Source of the DNA: Ancrocorticia sp047501485
GTDB lineage: Bacteria; Actinomycetota; Actinomycetes; Actinomycetales; Actinomycetaceae
NCBI GenBank assembly: GCA_047501485.1
Contig: JAZDRN010000004.1
Span: 124,001-188,000 of the forward strand
Direction of reading: 5' to 3'
DNA length: 64,000 nt
Shown in pieces: positions 1 to 7,927 of the stretch (position 1 is the stretch's first letter; each line of letters starts with the position of its first letter). Made by a program: the position numbers and the translations under genes. The notes under the pieces were generated by a model, which made no database searches, was not told where the DNA came from, and saw only the letters and a list, made by a program, of their open reading frames with translations.

Positions 1-2
1 TC

Positions 3-749
3 ACCGAGAGGCGCGGGATCGCGGCGCTCGGTGGCGATGCCGATGGCTGGGTCGAGGCCATCGATGCCGCGATGAGCCAGCTGCGCGGCACGATCCAGCA
101 GGTCCCCAGCGCTGTCAGCGCGCTCAAGGTGAACGGCAGGAGAGCCTACGAGCTGGTGCGCGAGGGGCATTCCGTCGAGCTGGACGCGCGGACGGTGATG
201 ATCGGCGATTTCACGCGGATAGGGCAGCCTCGCGCCGGTGAGGAGATGCTCGATGTGGATGTCGAGGTCGTGTGCTCCGCGGGAACCTACGTCCGTGCGC
301 TGGCCCGAGATCTCGGCGACCTGCTCGGCACCGGTGCCCATCTGACCGCCCTGCGCAGGACCCGCGTGGGGGAGTGGGATGAGGCGCGGGCCCTGACGAT
401 CGCCGAGCTCAACGAGTTCAACCTGCGTGGAGAGGAGCTTCCCATCGTTGCCCTCTCCGACCTCTGCCGTGCTCTGTTCCCGCTGGTGGGCATCACGGCC
501 GAGGAGGCAGAGCTGTTGCGTCGCGGGCAGTTCATCGCGCGGCGCGACTACCAGCCGCTGGGCGGTGGAGAAGCGGCAGCTCTCGTGACGGGCAGTGGCG
601 CACCCCACGCCGGGAGCACCGCCCCGTTCCTTCGCACTCCCAAGAATTCCGATGGCAAGCCGGTGGCCGCGGCCATGTGCGACGGCCAGGTGGTGGCCCT
701 CGTCTCGCCTCGTTCGGGGATGCTGAAGCCCGATCTGCTGCTCGGATGA
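3..749 (+). CDS. truB: tRNA pseudouridine(55) synthase TruB, 5' end cut off by the window
   Basis: Converts U55 of the tRNA T-loop to pseudouridine. The reading frame is open from base 3, so the true start lies upstream. About 248 residues are visible. They include the TruB-typical stretch QQVPSAVSALKVNGRRAYE, with the conserved K-NG-RAY signature, and the segment CSAGTYVRALARDLG, which belongs to the catalytic fold. The last ~80 residues form the small PUA-like C-terminal region seen in actinobacterial TruB. In actinobacteria truB is normally followed by ribF; here an AbiEi/DUF559-like gene and a small Cys-rich gene intervene. The family assignment is secure; the catalytic Asp is upstream of the window. 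Confidence 0.95.
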   Translation, partial: TERRGIAALGGDADGWVEAIDAAMSQLRGTIQQVPSAVSALKVNGRRAYELVREGHSVELDARTVMIGDFTRIGQPRAGEEMLDVDVEVVCSAGTYVRALARDLGDLLGTGAHLTALRRTRVGEWDEARALTIAELNEFNLRGEELPIVALSDLCRALFPLVGITAEEAELLRRGQFIARRDYQPLGGGEAAALVTGSGAPHAGSTAPFLRTPKNSDGKPVAAAMCDGQVVALVSPRSGMLKPDLLLG

Positions 750-819
750 GCCCGCGCCACGATTCGGGGCGGTCCCGCCGCCGCGTTCCCGCCGCCGCGG
801 TCGCTGCAGTTGAGTGAGA

Positions 820-878
820 TCAAACGTTTGGACACGAAGTGCAACGTTTTACGAACGACTTCGTGTCCAAACGTTTGA
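820..878. repeat. 21-bp perfect inverted repeat with 17-nt loop
   Basis: The arms at 820-840 and 858-878 are exact reverse complements (21/21). Each arm contains the self-complementary 10-mer CAAACGTTTG or its extension. There is no T-run after the right arm, so it is not a textbook intrinsic terminator. It lies 71 nt after truB and 135-193 nt before the next gene. A possible -10 (TATCCT, 890-895) follows the right arm. It could be an operator for a dimeric repressor, a hairpin in the transcript, or a factor-dependent terminator of truB. Confidence 0.8.
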
Positions 879-1012
879 CTTCGCGGAAGTATCCTCTCCG
901 CCAGGCCCTCAACCGATCGTGAGTTTCTCCCCGGATGTACTTCGTGCGCCGCCCATCCACACGCGACGCCCGGTTGCTGCCGAGGGCACGGCCTTTCGGT
1001 TTCAATTCAGCT

Positions 1013-2077
1013 GTGGAACTTCATGTCAACGATCTTGTGACGAGGGCGCAGCTTGGCCGCACAACGGAGCAGGAGCTTCGACGCGACGGCTACATCCGGA
1101 TTCGGAGGGGCATCTATCTGCCCCGCTCCTGTGTTCCGGAGGATGCACCGCGTTGGAAGATCCGCCACACGGTGACGAAGGCCCGAGCACTCTCGGCGTC
1201 GCTCAAGCGCTATGGCACCGCGCCCCCGGTCCTCACGCTGGAATCGGCGCTGGCGGTTCTCGGAATGAACACGTGGACGAACACGGCTGATGTCTCTTAT
1301 CGAATCGAGTCGAATCGCGGCTCTCGAACGTCGCGCATGCTGCCTGCGGTCAAGGTGGATGGCGTGGCCGTGGGTGCAGTGACCGAACGGCAGCTTCTCG
1401 GCATGGCTCCCGATGAGAAGAGGCTGCGTGCCTGCGGCGTCGCGACGGCATCGCTGGCGACCATCGCCCTCGACTGCGCCCGTTTCCTCCATCCCTTGTC
1501 CGCGCTCGTCGCCGTGAGCTCCGTGCTCACGCGGCTCAGTGAGTTCGATCGGTGGAAGCCGGAGCGCTCGCGAGCATTGGAGAGGGCAGGAAGGGAGTCG
1601 ATCCGTGCGAAGCTGGTCCCGATTGCGGGGTGGAGGGGCAGTCGCCGAGCCGCGTCGGTCGTGGACGCGGCCGACGCCGGCCTCCAGACTCCGGGAGAGG
1701 GCTACCTGTGGTGGCTGCTGCGCTGTATGTTGCCCGAGAAACACCTTCGTCACCTCGTCACCCAGTACCCGATCTCCTTGGAGGGACAAAACTACTTCCC
1801 TGACGCGGCGTTGCCGGAGGACAAGGTGCTTTTCGAGTTCGACGGCTTCGGAAAGATGCAGGAGACGGAACGAGCTTTCCTCGCCCGCCAGCGTGCACTC
1901 ACATGGGCGGGATGGACTCCGATACGGGTCGATCAGGGGCAGCTCGCTCGGCCCGAGTTCCTCATCAGGCATCTCTTGCGAGAGTTGCGGGGATGTGGCG
2001 TCGCGGCGCACTATCCTCGCGGGCCCCTATGGAAGCCGCTCACCGACGATCTGCTGGCACCCGAACGTAGATTCTGA
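1013..2077 (+). CDS. AbiEi-like / DUF559 domain protein
   Basis: The product is about 354 residues from GTG 1013; the frame is open back to an ATG at 935, and neither start has a clear ribosome binding site. The N-terminal part (VNDLVTRAQLGR followed by RDGYIRIRRGIYLP) looks like the winged-helix domain of AbiEi-type antitoxins. The C-terminal part (YPISLEGQNYFPDAALPED, VLFEFDGFGK, RQRALTWAGWTPIRV) matches the DUF559/Vsr-like endonuclease fold, with acidic residues where the PD-(D/E)XK core is expected. Such proteins are common in multiple copies in actinobacteria and their function is unsettled. No toxin gene (AbiEii) lies next to it. The gene interrupts the usual truB-ribF order, so it is probably an acquired gene. 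Role unknown. Confidence 0.7.
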   Translation: MELHVNDLVTRAQLGRTTEQELRRDGYIRIRRGIYLPRSCVPEDAPRWKIRHTVTKARALSASLKRYGTAPPVLTLESALAVLGMNTWTNTADVSYRIESNRGSRTSRMLPAVKVDGVAVGAVTERQLLGMAPDEKRLRACGVATASLATIALDCARFLHPLSALVAVSSVLTRLSEFDRWKPERSRALERAGRESIRAKLVPIAGWRGSRRAASVVDAADAGLQTPGEGYLWWLLRCMLPEKHLRHLVTQYPISLEGQNYFPDAALPEDKVLFEFDGFGKMQETERAFLARQRALTWAGWTPIRVDQGQLARPEFLIRHLLRELRGCGVAAHYPRGPLWKPLTDDLLAPERRF

Positions 2078-2129
2078 GCATCCGACGGCGGCGTGACAGG
2101 CCTGATAGGACGTTTGAGCTGCTCCGCGG

Positions 2130-2142
2130 TAGGCTATAGGCC
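2130..2142 (+). promoter_or_regulatory. Leaderless-type -10 for the Cys-rich gene
   Basis: TAGGCT at 2130-2135 is followed by 7 nt and then GTG 2143. This matches the actinobacterial TANNNT -10 placed so that transcription starts at the start codon. No Shine-Dalgarno sequence is present. Confidence 0.55.
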
Positions 2143-2337
2143 GTGAGTGAGAACCATGCGACAGAAGAAAAGTCCACCTGCGGTTGCGGCGGCGCCTGCG
2201 GGACAGGCCACGGCAAGCGCGCGGCCGGAGGTCCGGCGCGCCACGTGGATTCCCCAGCTGCGCAGGAGCGCAAGGCCGAGGGCCACATCGACCTTTCCGA
2301 GGGCAGGCTCAATCTCGGCCTCCGTACCGCCAAGTGA
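2143..2337 (+). CDS. Small Cys-rich hypothetical protein coupled to ribF
   Basis: A 64-residue protein starting at GTG 2143, directly behind a leaderless-type -10. Residues 13-23 read CGCGGACGTGH, a C-x-C-x3-C-x3-H cluster that could bind a metal or an iron-sulfur cluster. The middle is basic and Gly/Ala rich. The C-terminus (HIDLSEGRLNLGLRTAK) is charged and looks conserved rather than random. Its stop codon overlaps the ribF start (GTGA, 2334-2337), so the two are likely translationally coupled. I do not recognise the family. It is in frame with no obvious competitor on the other strand and has its own promoter-like element, which supports a real gene. Confidence 0.6.
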   Translation: MSENHATEEKSTCGCGGACGTGHGKRAAGGPARHVDSPAAQERKAEGHIDLSEGRLNLGLRTAK

Positions 2338-3335
2338 GCCAGATCAGGGTTTGGCGCCGAGCATCGGACATCCCGCCCGATGTGGGCCGTACGGTGGTCA
2401 CCATCGGCGTGTTCGATGGAGTGCACCGTGGCCACCACGCGGTTCTCGCTGAGACGGTGCGCCAGGCGCGGCAACGCGGATTGCTGTCTCTCGCACTGAC
2501 CTTCGATCCCCACCCGGCCACGGTTCACCGTCCTGACCGACCCGTCAGACTGGTCGCCACATTGGAGGACCGCATCGACCGTCTCGCCGCGGCGGGCATC
2601 GACGCGGTGTTCGTGCAGCATTACTCCCTGGAGTACGCGCAGTCCAACGCGCGAGAGTTCGTGGAACGCCAATTGCTGGGGCAGCTGCATGCGGCCGCGG
2701 TAGTCGTCGGCGAGGATGTACGTTTCGGGAAGGGCAATGAGGGCGACGGCGAGCTGCTCGTACGCCTCGGGCGTGAGCTCGGGTTCGACGTCGTCCTGCT
2801 CTCGGATCTGGGCGACGACGAGGGCCGACGCTGGTCCTCCACCTGGGTACGCGAACTACTGCAGGCCGGAGATGTCGCGAAGGTGGCCCAGATCCTCGGG
2901 CGTCCCCACCGCCTGCGCGGCGAGGTGGTGCACGGGTTCCAACGCGGTAGGCAACTGGGATTTCCTACGGCCAACCTCAGGGGGGACACCCTGGGGGAGG
3001 TGCCCGCCGACGGCGTCTATGCCGGATGGCTGGTGCGCAGTGTGCCCGGAACCTCCGCTGCGGAGTACCTCCCGGCCGCCATATCTGTGGGGACCAATCC
3101 GCAGTTCGACGGCGTCGAACGGACCGTCGAGGCCCACGTGCTGGGCCGGGCGGACCTCGACCTGTACGGCGAGCACATCGCCGTCGACTTCATCGAGCGG
3201 CTGCGTCCCATGCTGGCGTTCGACTCGATCGAGGCGCTGCTGGCCCAGATGGACGAGGATCTGCGAAATACGGCAGTGGTCCTCGGGGTCCCGACCGCTG
3301 GACGCGTGGACCCCGTCCAGGTGACCGCGACCTAG
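2334..3335 (+). CDS. ribF: Bifunctional riboflavin kinase / FAD synthetase
   Basis: Makes FMN from riboflavin and ATP, then FAD from FMN and ATP, in the cytosol. Start chosen at GTG 2334, which overlaps the stop of the upstream small gene; the frame is open further upstream but without homology. The 333-residue length is normal. The N-terminal nucleotidyltransferase domain has GVFDGVHRGHH at residues 25-35 and STWVRELL near residue 170. The C-terminal riboflavin kinase domain begins near residue 190 and contains GFPTANL and PADGVYAGW. An imperfect 20-bp direct repeat (3318-3337 and 3342-3361) duplicates the last codons and stop. Neighbours truB upstream and rpsO downstream are the usual actinobacterial context. 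Confidence 0.96.
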   Translation: MSQIRVWRRASDIPPDVGRTVVTIGVFDGVHRGHHAVLAETVRQARQRGLLSLALTFDPHPATVHRPDRPVRLVATLEDRIDRLAAAGIDAVFVQHYSLEYAQSNAREFVERQLLGQLHAAAVVVGEDVRFGKGNEGDGELLVRLGRELGFDVVLLSDLGDDEGRRWSSTWVRELLQAGDVAKVAQILGRPHRLRGEVVHGFQRGRQLGFPTANLRGDTLGEVPADGVYAGWLVRSVPGTSAAEYLPAAISVGTNPQFDGVERTVEAHVLGRADLDLYGEHIAVDFIERLRPMLAFDSIEALLAQMDEDLRNTAVVLGVPTAGRVDPVQVTAT

Positions 3336-3361
3336 GCCACTCAGGTGACTGCGACCTAGGC
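3318..3361. repeat. Two 20-bp direct repeats over the ribF stop codon
   Basis: CAGGTGACCGCGACCTAGGC (3318-3337) recurs with one change at 3342-3361, period 24. The first copy contains the ribF stop. It looks like a small tandem duplication. Confidence 0.75.
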
Positions 3362-3414
3362 TCGGCGCAAGCAACTTCACAAAGCCCGCCAGCTAGCCGT
3401 TCGTACCCGCGTGC

Positions 3415-3420
3415 TAAACT
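3415..3420 (+). promoter_or_regulatory. Probable -10 of the rpsO promoter
   Basis: TAAACT lies 89 nt before the rpsO start. No good -35 is visible at 17 nt. The leader that follows is long enough to hold an S15 autoregulatory structure, as known for rpsO in other bacteria, but I cannot show one. Confidence 0.4.
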
Positions 3421-3508
3421 GGCTAGGCCGTCAGATCGGCCACGGATGCGTCATTGCCTGGGAGAACATGCCCCGGTGCTCCGTGCAACGAGACCTCGAA
3501 GGAGAATC

Positions 3509-3778
3509 ATGGCCCTGAAGCCTGAAGAAAAGCAGAAGATCATCGCCGAGTACGCAACGCACGAGGGCGACACCGGTTCCCCCGAGGTCCAGGTGGCTCT
3601 GCTCTCAGCTCGTATCAAGGAGCTGACGGAGCATTTCCGCACTCACAAGCACGATCACCACTCCCGTCGTGGTCTGATGCTGCTGATCGGTCAGCGCAAG
3701 CGCCTGCTTGGCTACCTCGCGGAAGAAGATATCGAGCGTTACCGCTCCCTTATCGCCCGTCTCGGCCTGCGTCGATGA
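3509..3778 (+). CDS. rpsO: 30S ribosomal protein S15
   Basis: An 89-residue primary rRNA-binding protein of the small subunit, which binds the central domain of 16S rRNA. ATG 3509 is preceded by GAAGGAG at a good distance. The S15 signature is clear: THEGDTGSPEVQVALLS near the N-terminus, then HFRTHKHDHHSRRGLMLLIGQRKRLLGYL. The frame is also open far upstream, but that extension overlaps ribF out of frame and is spurious. It is followed by a perfect-palindrome terminator and then pnp, the order seen across bacteria. Confidence 0.98.
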   Translation: MALKPEEKQKIIAEYATHEGDTGSPEVQVALLSARIKELTEHFRTHKHDHHSRRGLMLLIGQRKRLLGYLAEEDIERYRSLIARLGLRR

Positions 3779-3784
3779 CATAAC

Positions 3785-3814
3785 AGGCGGCCCGGGACAT
3801 GTCCCGGGCCGCCT
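3785..3814 (+). terminator. Strong hairpin after rpsO (perfect 30-bp palindrome)
   Basis: The 15-nt arms (3785-3799 and 3800-3814) are exact reverse complements around CCCGGGACATGTCCCGGG. It begins 7 nt after the rpsO stop. There is no long T-run after it, as is common in actinobacteria. It may end rpsO transcripts or partly insulate pnp. Confidence 0.75.
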
Positions 3815-3955
3815 GCTGTATACCCGGAGGCTATCGCCTCCACGAGATTAGAAGAAGAAAACCCGAAGGCTCGGTCCTCGGTTGAATCCTCCGGATCCCA
3901 ATCCGTGGGTTTGAACTGAAGGCCGTGTCCGGGAACAGACAAGAAAGGGGTCCCT

Positions 3956-6298
3956 GTGGAGGGTCCTGACGTTCATACTTCCGAGGCAGTCATCGACAAT
4001 GGCAGCTTCGGCACCCGCACCATCCGTTTCGAGACCGGCCTGCTGGCCCGTCAGGCGAACGGATCTGCACTTGCATACCTCGACGGTGAGACCACCGTCT
4101 TTTCCGCCACTACCGCCTCCAAGTCGCCGAAGGAGCACTTCGACTTCTTCCCGCTGACCGTGGACGTGGAGGAGCGCTCCTACGCCGCCGGCCGCGTGCC
4201 GGGTTCGTTCTTCCGCCGCGAAGGCCGTCCGGGCACCGAGGCCATCCTGGCCGCACGCCAGATCGATCGCCCGCTGCGTCCCGCCTTCAAGAAGGGCATG
4301 CGCAACGAGGTCCAGGTCGTGGCCACCATCATGACCATCCACCCGGATGATCAGTACGATGTGCTCGCCATCAACGCGGCCTCGCTGTCCACCTCCCTCG
4401 CCGGCCTTCCGTTCAGCGGTCCGGTGGGCGGCACCCGTATGGCCCTCGTCGACGGCGAGTGGATCGCCTTCCCGCGGTGGAGCGAGTTGGATCGCGCCAC
4501 CTTCGCCATGTCCGTCGCCGGTCGTCTTGCGGGCGACGACGTCGCCATCATGATGGTCGAGGCATCGGCCCCCGAGCACGCGGATTCCATCATCAAGCAG
4601 GGCGGCACCAAGCCCACCGAGCAGGTCGTGGCCCAGGGCCTCGAGGCTGCCAAGCCCGTCATCCGCACCCTGTGCGAGGCGCAGATCAAGCTCATCGACG
4701 AGTGCGGCAAGCCCGTCGGCGATTTCCCGTTCTTCCCGGATTACACGGACGAGCAGTACGCCGCCGTCGAATCCCAGATCGGCGATCGTTTCCAGCCCAT
4801 CCTCGGTATCGTGGCCAAGGAGGAGCGCGACGCTGCTCTCAACGAGGTCACCTCCGCCGTGGTCGAGGAACTCTCCGAGCAGTTCCCCGAGGAGGAGAAG
4901 AGCCTCGCCTTGGCCGTCAACGCGAACTTCAAGAAGGTCATGCGCCGTTATGTCCTGACTGAGGGCGTGCGCATGGACGGCCGTACGCCGGTCGAGATCC
5001 GCTCGATCTCCGCCGAGGCCGGGGTGCTGCCGCGAGTGCACGGCTCCGCCCTCTTCCAGCGTGGTGAGACCCAGATCCTGGGCGTGACCACCCTGAACAT
5101 GCTCAAGATGGAGCAGCAGCTGGACAACCTCTCCCCGGTTACCCGCAAGCGCTTCATCCATCACTACAACTTCCCGCCGTACTCCACCGGTGAGACCGGC
5201 CGCGTCGGATCGCCCAAGCGCCGCGAGATCGGCCACGGCCACCTCGCCGAGATCGCTCTGGAGTCCCAGCTGCCCGAACGCGAGGAGTTCCCCTACACCA
5301 TTCGCCAGGTCTCCGAGACGATGGGCTCCAACGGCTCCTCGTCCATGGGCTCGGTCTGCGCCTCTACGCTCTCTCTGCTCAACGCCGGTGTGCCTTTGAA
5401 GGCTCCCGTCGCGGGTATCGCGATGGGCCTGGTCTCCGACACCATCGACGGCGAGACCCGTTACGTCTCCCTGACGGACATCCTGGGTGCCGAAGATGCC
5501 CTCGGCGACATGGACTTCAAGGTAGCGGGCACCCGCGAGTACGTGACGGCCCTGCAGCTGGACACCAAGCTCTCGGGTATTCCCGCGGCCGTTCTGGATG
5601 CCGCGCTGCAGCAGGCCCGCGAGGCACGCTTCGCGATCCTCGAGCTGATGAGCGAGGCTATCGACGCCCCCGACGAGATGGCCGTGACCGCCCCGCGCAT
5701 CATCGCCGTCAAGATCCCGGTCGACAAGATCGGCGAGGTCATCGGACCCAAGGGCAAGATGATCAACCAGATCCAGGAAGACACGGGCGCCGACATCTCC
5801 ATCGAGGACGACGGCACCGTCTTCATCGGTGCGGTCGACGGCATCTCTGCCGAGGCCGCGCGCAGCGCCATCAACGCCATCGCGAACCCGCAGATGCCTG
5901 AGGTCGGCGAGCGCTACGTCGGTACCGTCGTGAAGACGACCACCTTCGGCGCCTTCGTCTCCCTCGTCCCCGGCCGCGACGGCCTGCTGCACATCTCGCA
6001 GATCCGTCGCATCGTCGGCGGCAAGCGCGTCGAGAACGTCGAGGATGTCCTCAACGTCGGTGATCGCGTCGAGGTCGAGATCTCCGAGCTGGATCCGCGC
6101 GGTAAGATCTCGCTGCACGCCGTGGTCGAAGGCGAGGCCGATGAGCCCGCCGCGCAAGAGGAGCAGGCCGAGCGTCGCCCGCGCCGCGAGCGTACCGAGC
6201 GCGGTTCGCGCCGCGGTTCGCGTCAGCGCCGCCGCACCCATTCGGATTCCGAGGATTCCAACGAAGAATCGAACGAGGGAGCGAACGACGCCGAGTGA
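3956..6298 (+). CDS. pnp: Polyribonucleotide nucleotidyltransferase (PNPase)
   Basis: A 3'-5' phosphorolytic exoribonuclease and RNA polymerase of the mRNA decay machinery. GTG 3956 is preceded by AAGAAAGGGG. The 780 residues contain two RNase PH cores (the second around residues 340-560, with GSPKRREIGHGHLAE and FPYTIRQVSETMGSNGSSSMGSV). They are followed by a KH domain near residue 597 (IGEVIGPKGKMINQIQ) and an S1 domain (VVKTTTFGAFVSLVPGRDGLLHISQI). The tail after ~residue 730 is a charged Arg/Glu-rich extension. A small stem-loop (3826-3841) lies in the leader. The domains are complete and no truncation is seen. A 797-codon antisense frame over this gene is a codon-bias shadow. Confidence 0.98.
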   Translation: MEGPDVHTSEAVIDNGSFGTRTIRFETGLLARQANGSALAYLDGETTVFSATTASKSPKEHFDFFPLTVDVEERSYAAGRVPGSFFRREGRPGTEAILAARQIDRPLRPAFKKGMRNEVQVVATIMTIHPDDQYDVLAINAASLSTSLAGLPFSGPVGGTRMALVDGEWIAFPRWSELDRATFAMSVAGRLAGDDVAIMMVEASAPEHADSIIKQGGTKPTEQVVAQGLEAAKPVIRTLCEAQIKLIDECGKPVGDFPFFPDYTDEQYAAVESQIGDRFQPILGIVAKEERDAALNEVTSAVVEELSEQFPEEEKSLALAVNANFKKVMRRYVLTEGVRMDGRTPVEIRSISAEAGVLPRVHGSALFQRGETQILGVTTLNMLKMEQQLDNLSPVTRKRFIHHYNFPPYSTGETGRVGSPKRREIGHGHLAEIALESQLPEREEFPYTIRQVSETMGSNGSSSMGSVCASTLSLLNAGVPLKAPVAGIAMGLVSDTIDGETRYVSLTDILGAEDALGDMDFKVAGTREYVTALQLDTKLSGIPAAVLDAALQQAREARFAILELMSEAIDAPDEMAVTAPRIIAVKIPVDKIGEVIGPKGKMINQIQEDTGADISIEDDGTVFIGAVDGISAEAARSAINAIANPQMPEVGERYVGTVVKTTTFGAFVSLVPGRDGLLHISQIRRIVGGKRVENVEDVLNVGDRVEVEISELDPRGKISLHAVVEGEADEPAAQEEQAERRPRRERTERGSRRGSRQRRRTHSDSEDSNEESNEGANDAE

Positions 6299-6373
6299 TC
6301 GCGTGGCGAGCGGCGAATCCTCGCCGCCTGCCGATCTGCAGTCGGTCTATCGTGACTGACCGGACGTGACGTG

Positions 6374-6403
6374 AAGGGTGGGAGCCATATGGCCCCCACC
6401 CTT
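6374..6403 (+). terminator. Hairpin terminator after pnp
   Basis: AAGGGTGGG (6374-6382) pairs with CCCACCCTT (6395-6403), followed by CTTCGCT. It lies 76 nt after the pnp stop. Confidence 0.7.
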
Positions 6404-6494
6404 CTTCGCTGTCCTGTGGAGGTCCCGCTGGCACGGTGGCGTCCACCTTTTGGTGGTCTTCGACGCTGTTTACCCGAATCGGCGCCACGTCCTT

Positions 6495-6506
6495 TAGTCT
6501 AGAAAG
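6495..6506 (+). promoter_or_regulatory. Leaderless-type -10 for the M16 peptidase gene
   Basis: TAGTCT (6495-6500), 6-nt spacer, then GTG 6507. The first codon would be at or near the transcription start. Confidence 0.6.
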
Positions 6507-7835
6507 GTGAGCGATTCTCTTGATTACACTGAGATGCCCCTGAACCTTGATTTTTCCGGTGTGGAGCTTCACCTGGAAGAGGAGGGTAAGCTCCTGAGGC
6601 GTTCGGTTCTGCCCGGGGGAGTGCGTGTCCTGACCGAGAAGATTCCCCACCAGCATTCGACCAGCATCGGACTGTGGATCGGCGCAGGCTCCCGAGACGA
6701 AGGCCCCGGAGCCGAGGGATCCACCCACTTCTTGGAGCACCTGCTCTTCAAGGGCACGAAGAACAGGAGCGCCAAGGCGATCGCCGAGCGCATCGATTAC
6801 CTCGGCGGGGATTTCAACGCCGCGACCGCGAAGCAGTACACCTGCTATTACGGGCATGTGTTCGAGCAGGATCTCACCGATGCCCTCGATCTGCTCACCG
6901 ATATGGTGACCGGCGCTCTCCTCAATGAAGAGGACATGGAGATGGAGCGCGGGGTCATCCTCGAGGAGCTCGCCATGTACAACGATGACGCCTCCGATGT
7001 CGCGCACGAGGCCATCACGTCCATGGTCTTCGGGCAGCATCCGCTGGGGCGCCCGGTGGGCGGTACCCGCGATTCCGTCGCCCAGCTGCGCAATTCGGCG
7101 CTTCTCGCGCACTATTCGCGGATGTACGAGCCCAGCGAACTCGTGGTTACGGCCGCCGGGGCCGTGGACCACGAAGCCCTGTGCGATCAGGTGGCTGAGA
7201 AGCTGACCGCGGGTGGCTGGGATCTCTCCGGTGCCGCAGAGCCGCGGGGCCGACGTACGGCGGGAGACATCGAGTATTCCGAGCCGTCCACGAAGTTCCT
7301 GGAGCGTCCTGTCGAGCAGTCCGCCGTGATCATGGCGGTTCCCGGCCTCGATCTGTTCGACGAACGCCGCCCTGCCATGTTCGCGATGAACGCGATTCTC
7401 GGCGGAGGCACCTCCTCGCGTCTCTTCCAGCGAATCCGCGAGGAACGCGGACTGGCCTACTCCACCTATTCCTTCCCCAGCAATTTCCCGGAGGGCGGGA
7501 TGTTCGGGTTGTATGCCGGATGCACGATCGAGAACGCGCCCGCCGTCGCCGACCTGTTGGGAGTGTGCCTGGACGATCTGGCCAGGAACGGCGTGAGCCC
7601 GGAGGAGGTGGAATCCGCTTACCGACGCATCCGGGCGGATATCGTCTTCGGAAGCGAACGGATTTCCGCGCACATGAACCGTCTCGGCAATGCGGAGCTC
7701 ATCAGGGGCTCCCTGACCTCGCAGGCCGAGGCGCTCCGCCGCGCACGAGCTGTGACGGCAGACGACATCATGGAGATCGCCCGCGAGTTCGCCGCCCAAC
7801 CGCGTTCGCTCGTCACCGTGGGCCCCGTGCGCTAG
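6507..7835 (+). CDS. M16 family zinc metallopeptidase (insulinase/processing-peptidase type)
   Basis: A 442-residue cytosolic-type peptidase. The inverted zinc motif HFLEH is at residues 74-78 (HXXEH), with the distal Glu in the segment ERGVILEELAMYNDD about 75 residues later, so the active site is intact. The second, inactive M16 half follows (GGGTSSRLFQRIREERGLAYSTYS, with the conserved R..Y pair). The substrate is unknown. In actinobacteria this gene regularly lies between pnp and dapB, as here. The start GTG 6507 sits 6 nt behind a TAGTCT element and has no Shine-Dalgarno, so a leaderless mRNA is likely. Confidence 0.95.
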   Translation: MSDSLDYTEMPLNLDFSGVELHLEEEGKLLRRSVLPGGVRVLTEKIPHQHSTSIGLWIGAGSRDEGPGAEGSTHFLEHLLFKGTKNRSAKAIAERIDYLGGDFNAATAKQYTCYYGHVFEQDLTDALDLLTDMVTGALLNEEDMEMERGVILEELAMYNDDASDVAHEAITSMVFGQHPLGRPVGGTRDSVAQLRNSALLAHYSRMYEPSELVVTAAGAVDHEALCDQVAEKLTAGGWDLSGAAEPRGRRTAGDIEYSEPSTKFLERPVEQSAVIMAVPGLDLFDERRPAMFAMNAILGGGTSSRLFQRIREERGLAYSTYSFPSNFPEGGMFGLYAGCTIENAPAVADLLGVCLDDLARNGVSPEEVESAYRRIRADIVFGSERISAHMNRLGNAELIRGSLTSQAEALRRARAVTADDIMEIAREFAAQPRSLVTVGPVR

Positions 7836-7915
7836 TACGGCGGCGCTTCCGGGCGGCCGCCGTCGCCTCGCCGTACCACGTGTCGATTCGTCCCGTGTCG
7901 TACCGCCATCGGCGT

Positions 7916-7927
7916 TAGGGTGGAGAC
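7916..7927 (+). promoter_or_regulatory. Leaderless-type -10 for dapB
   Basis: TAGGGT (7916-7921), 6-nt spacer GGAGAC, then ATG 7928. The GGAG in the spacer could also act as a very close ribosome binding site. Confidence 0.5.

Noticed and set aside
814..1290. A 158-codon frame after truB
   Set aside because: It begins inside the inverted repeat and overlaps the AbiEi/DUF559 gene in another frame without any domain.
3848..6241. A 797-codon open frame on the minus strand opposite pnp
   Set aside because: It mirrors the pnp codon pattern (Leu/Asp/Gly/Val-rich, no domain) and is the usual antisense shadow of a high-GC gene.
6051..7799. A 582-codon minus-strand frame opposite pnp and the M16 gene
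   Set aside because: It crosses the pnp terminator and overlaps two confirmed genes; low-complexity composition.
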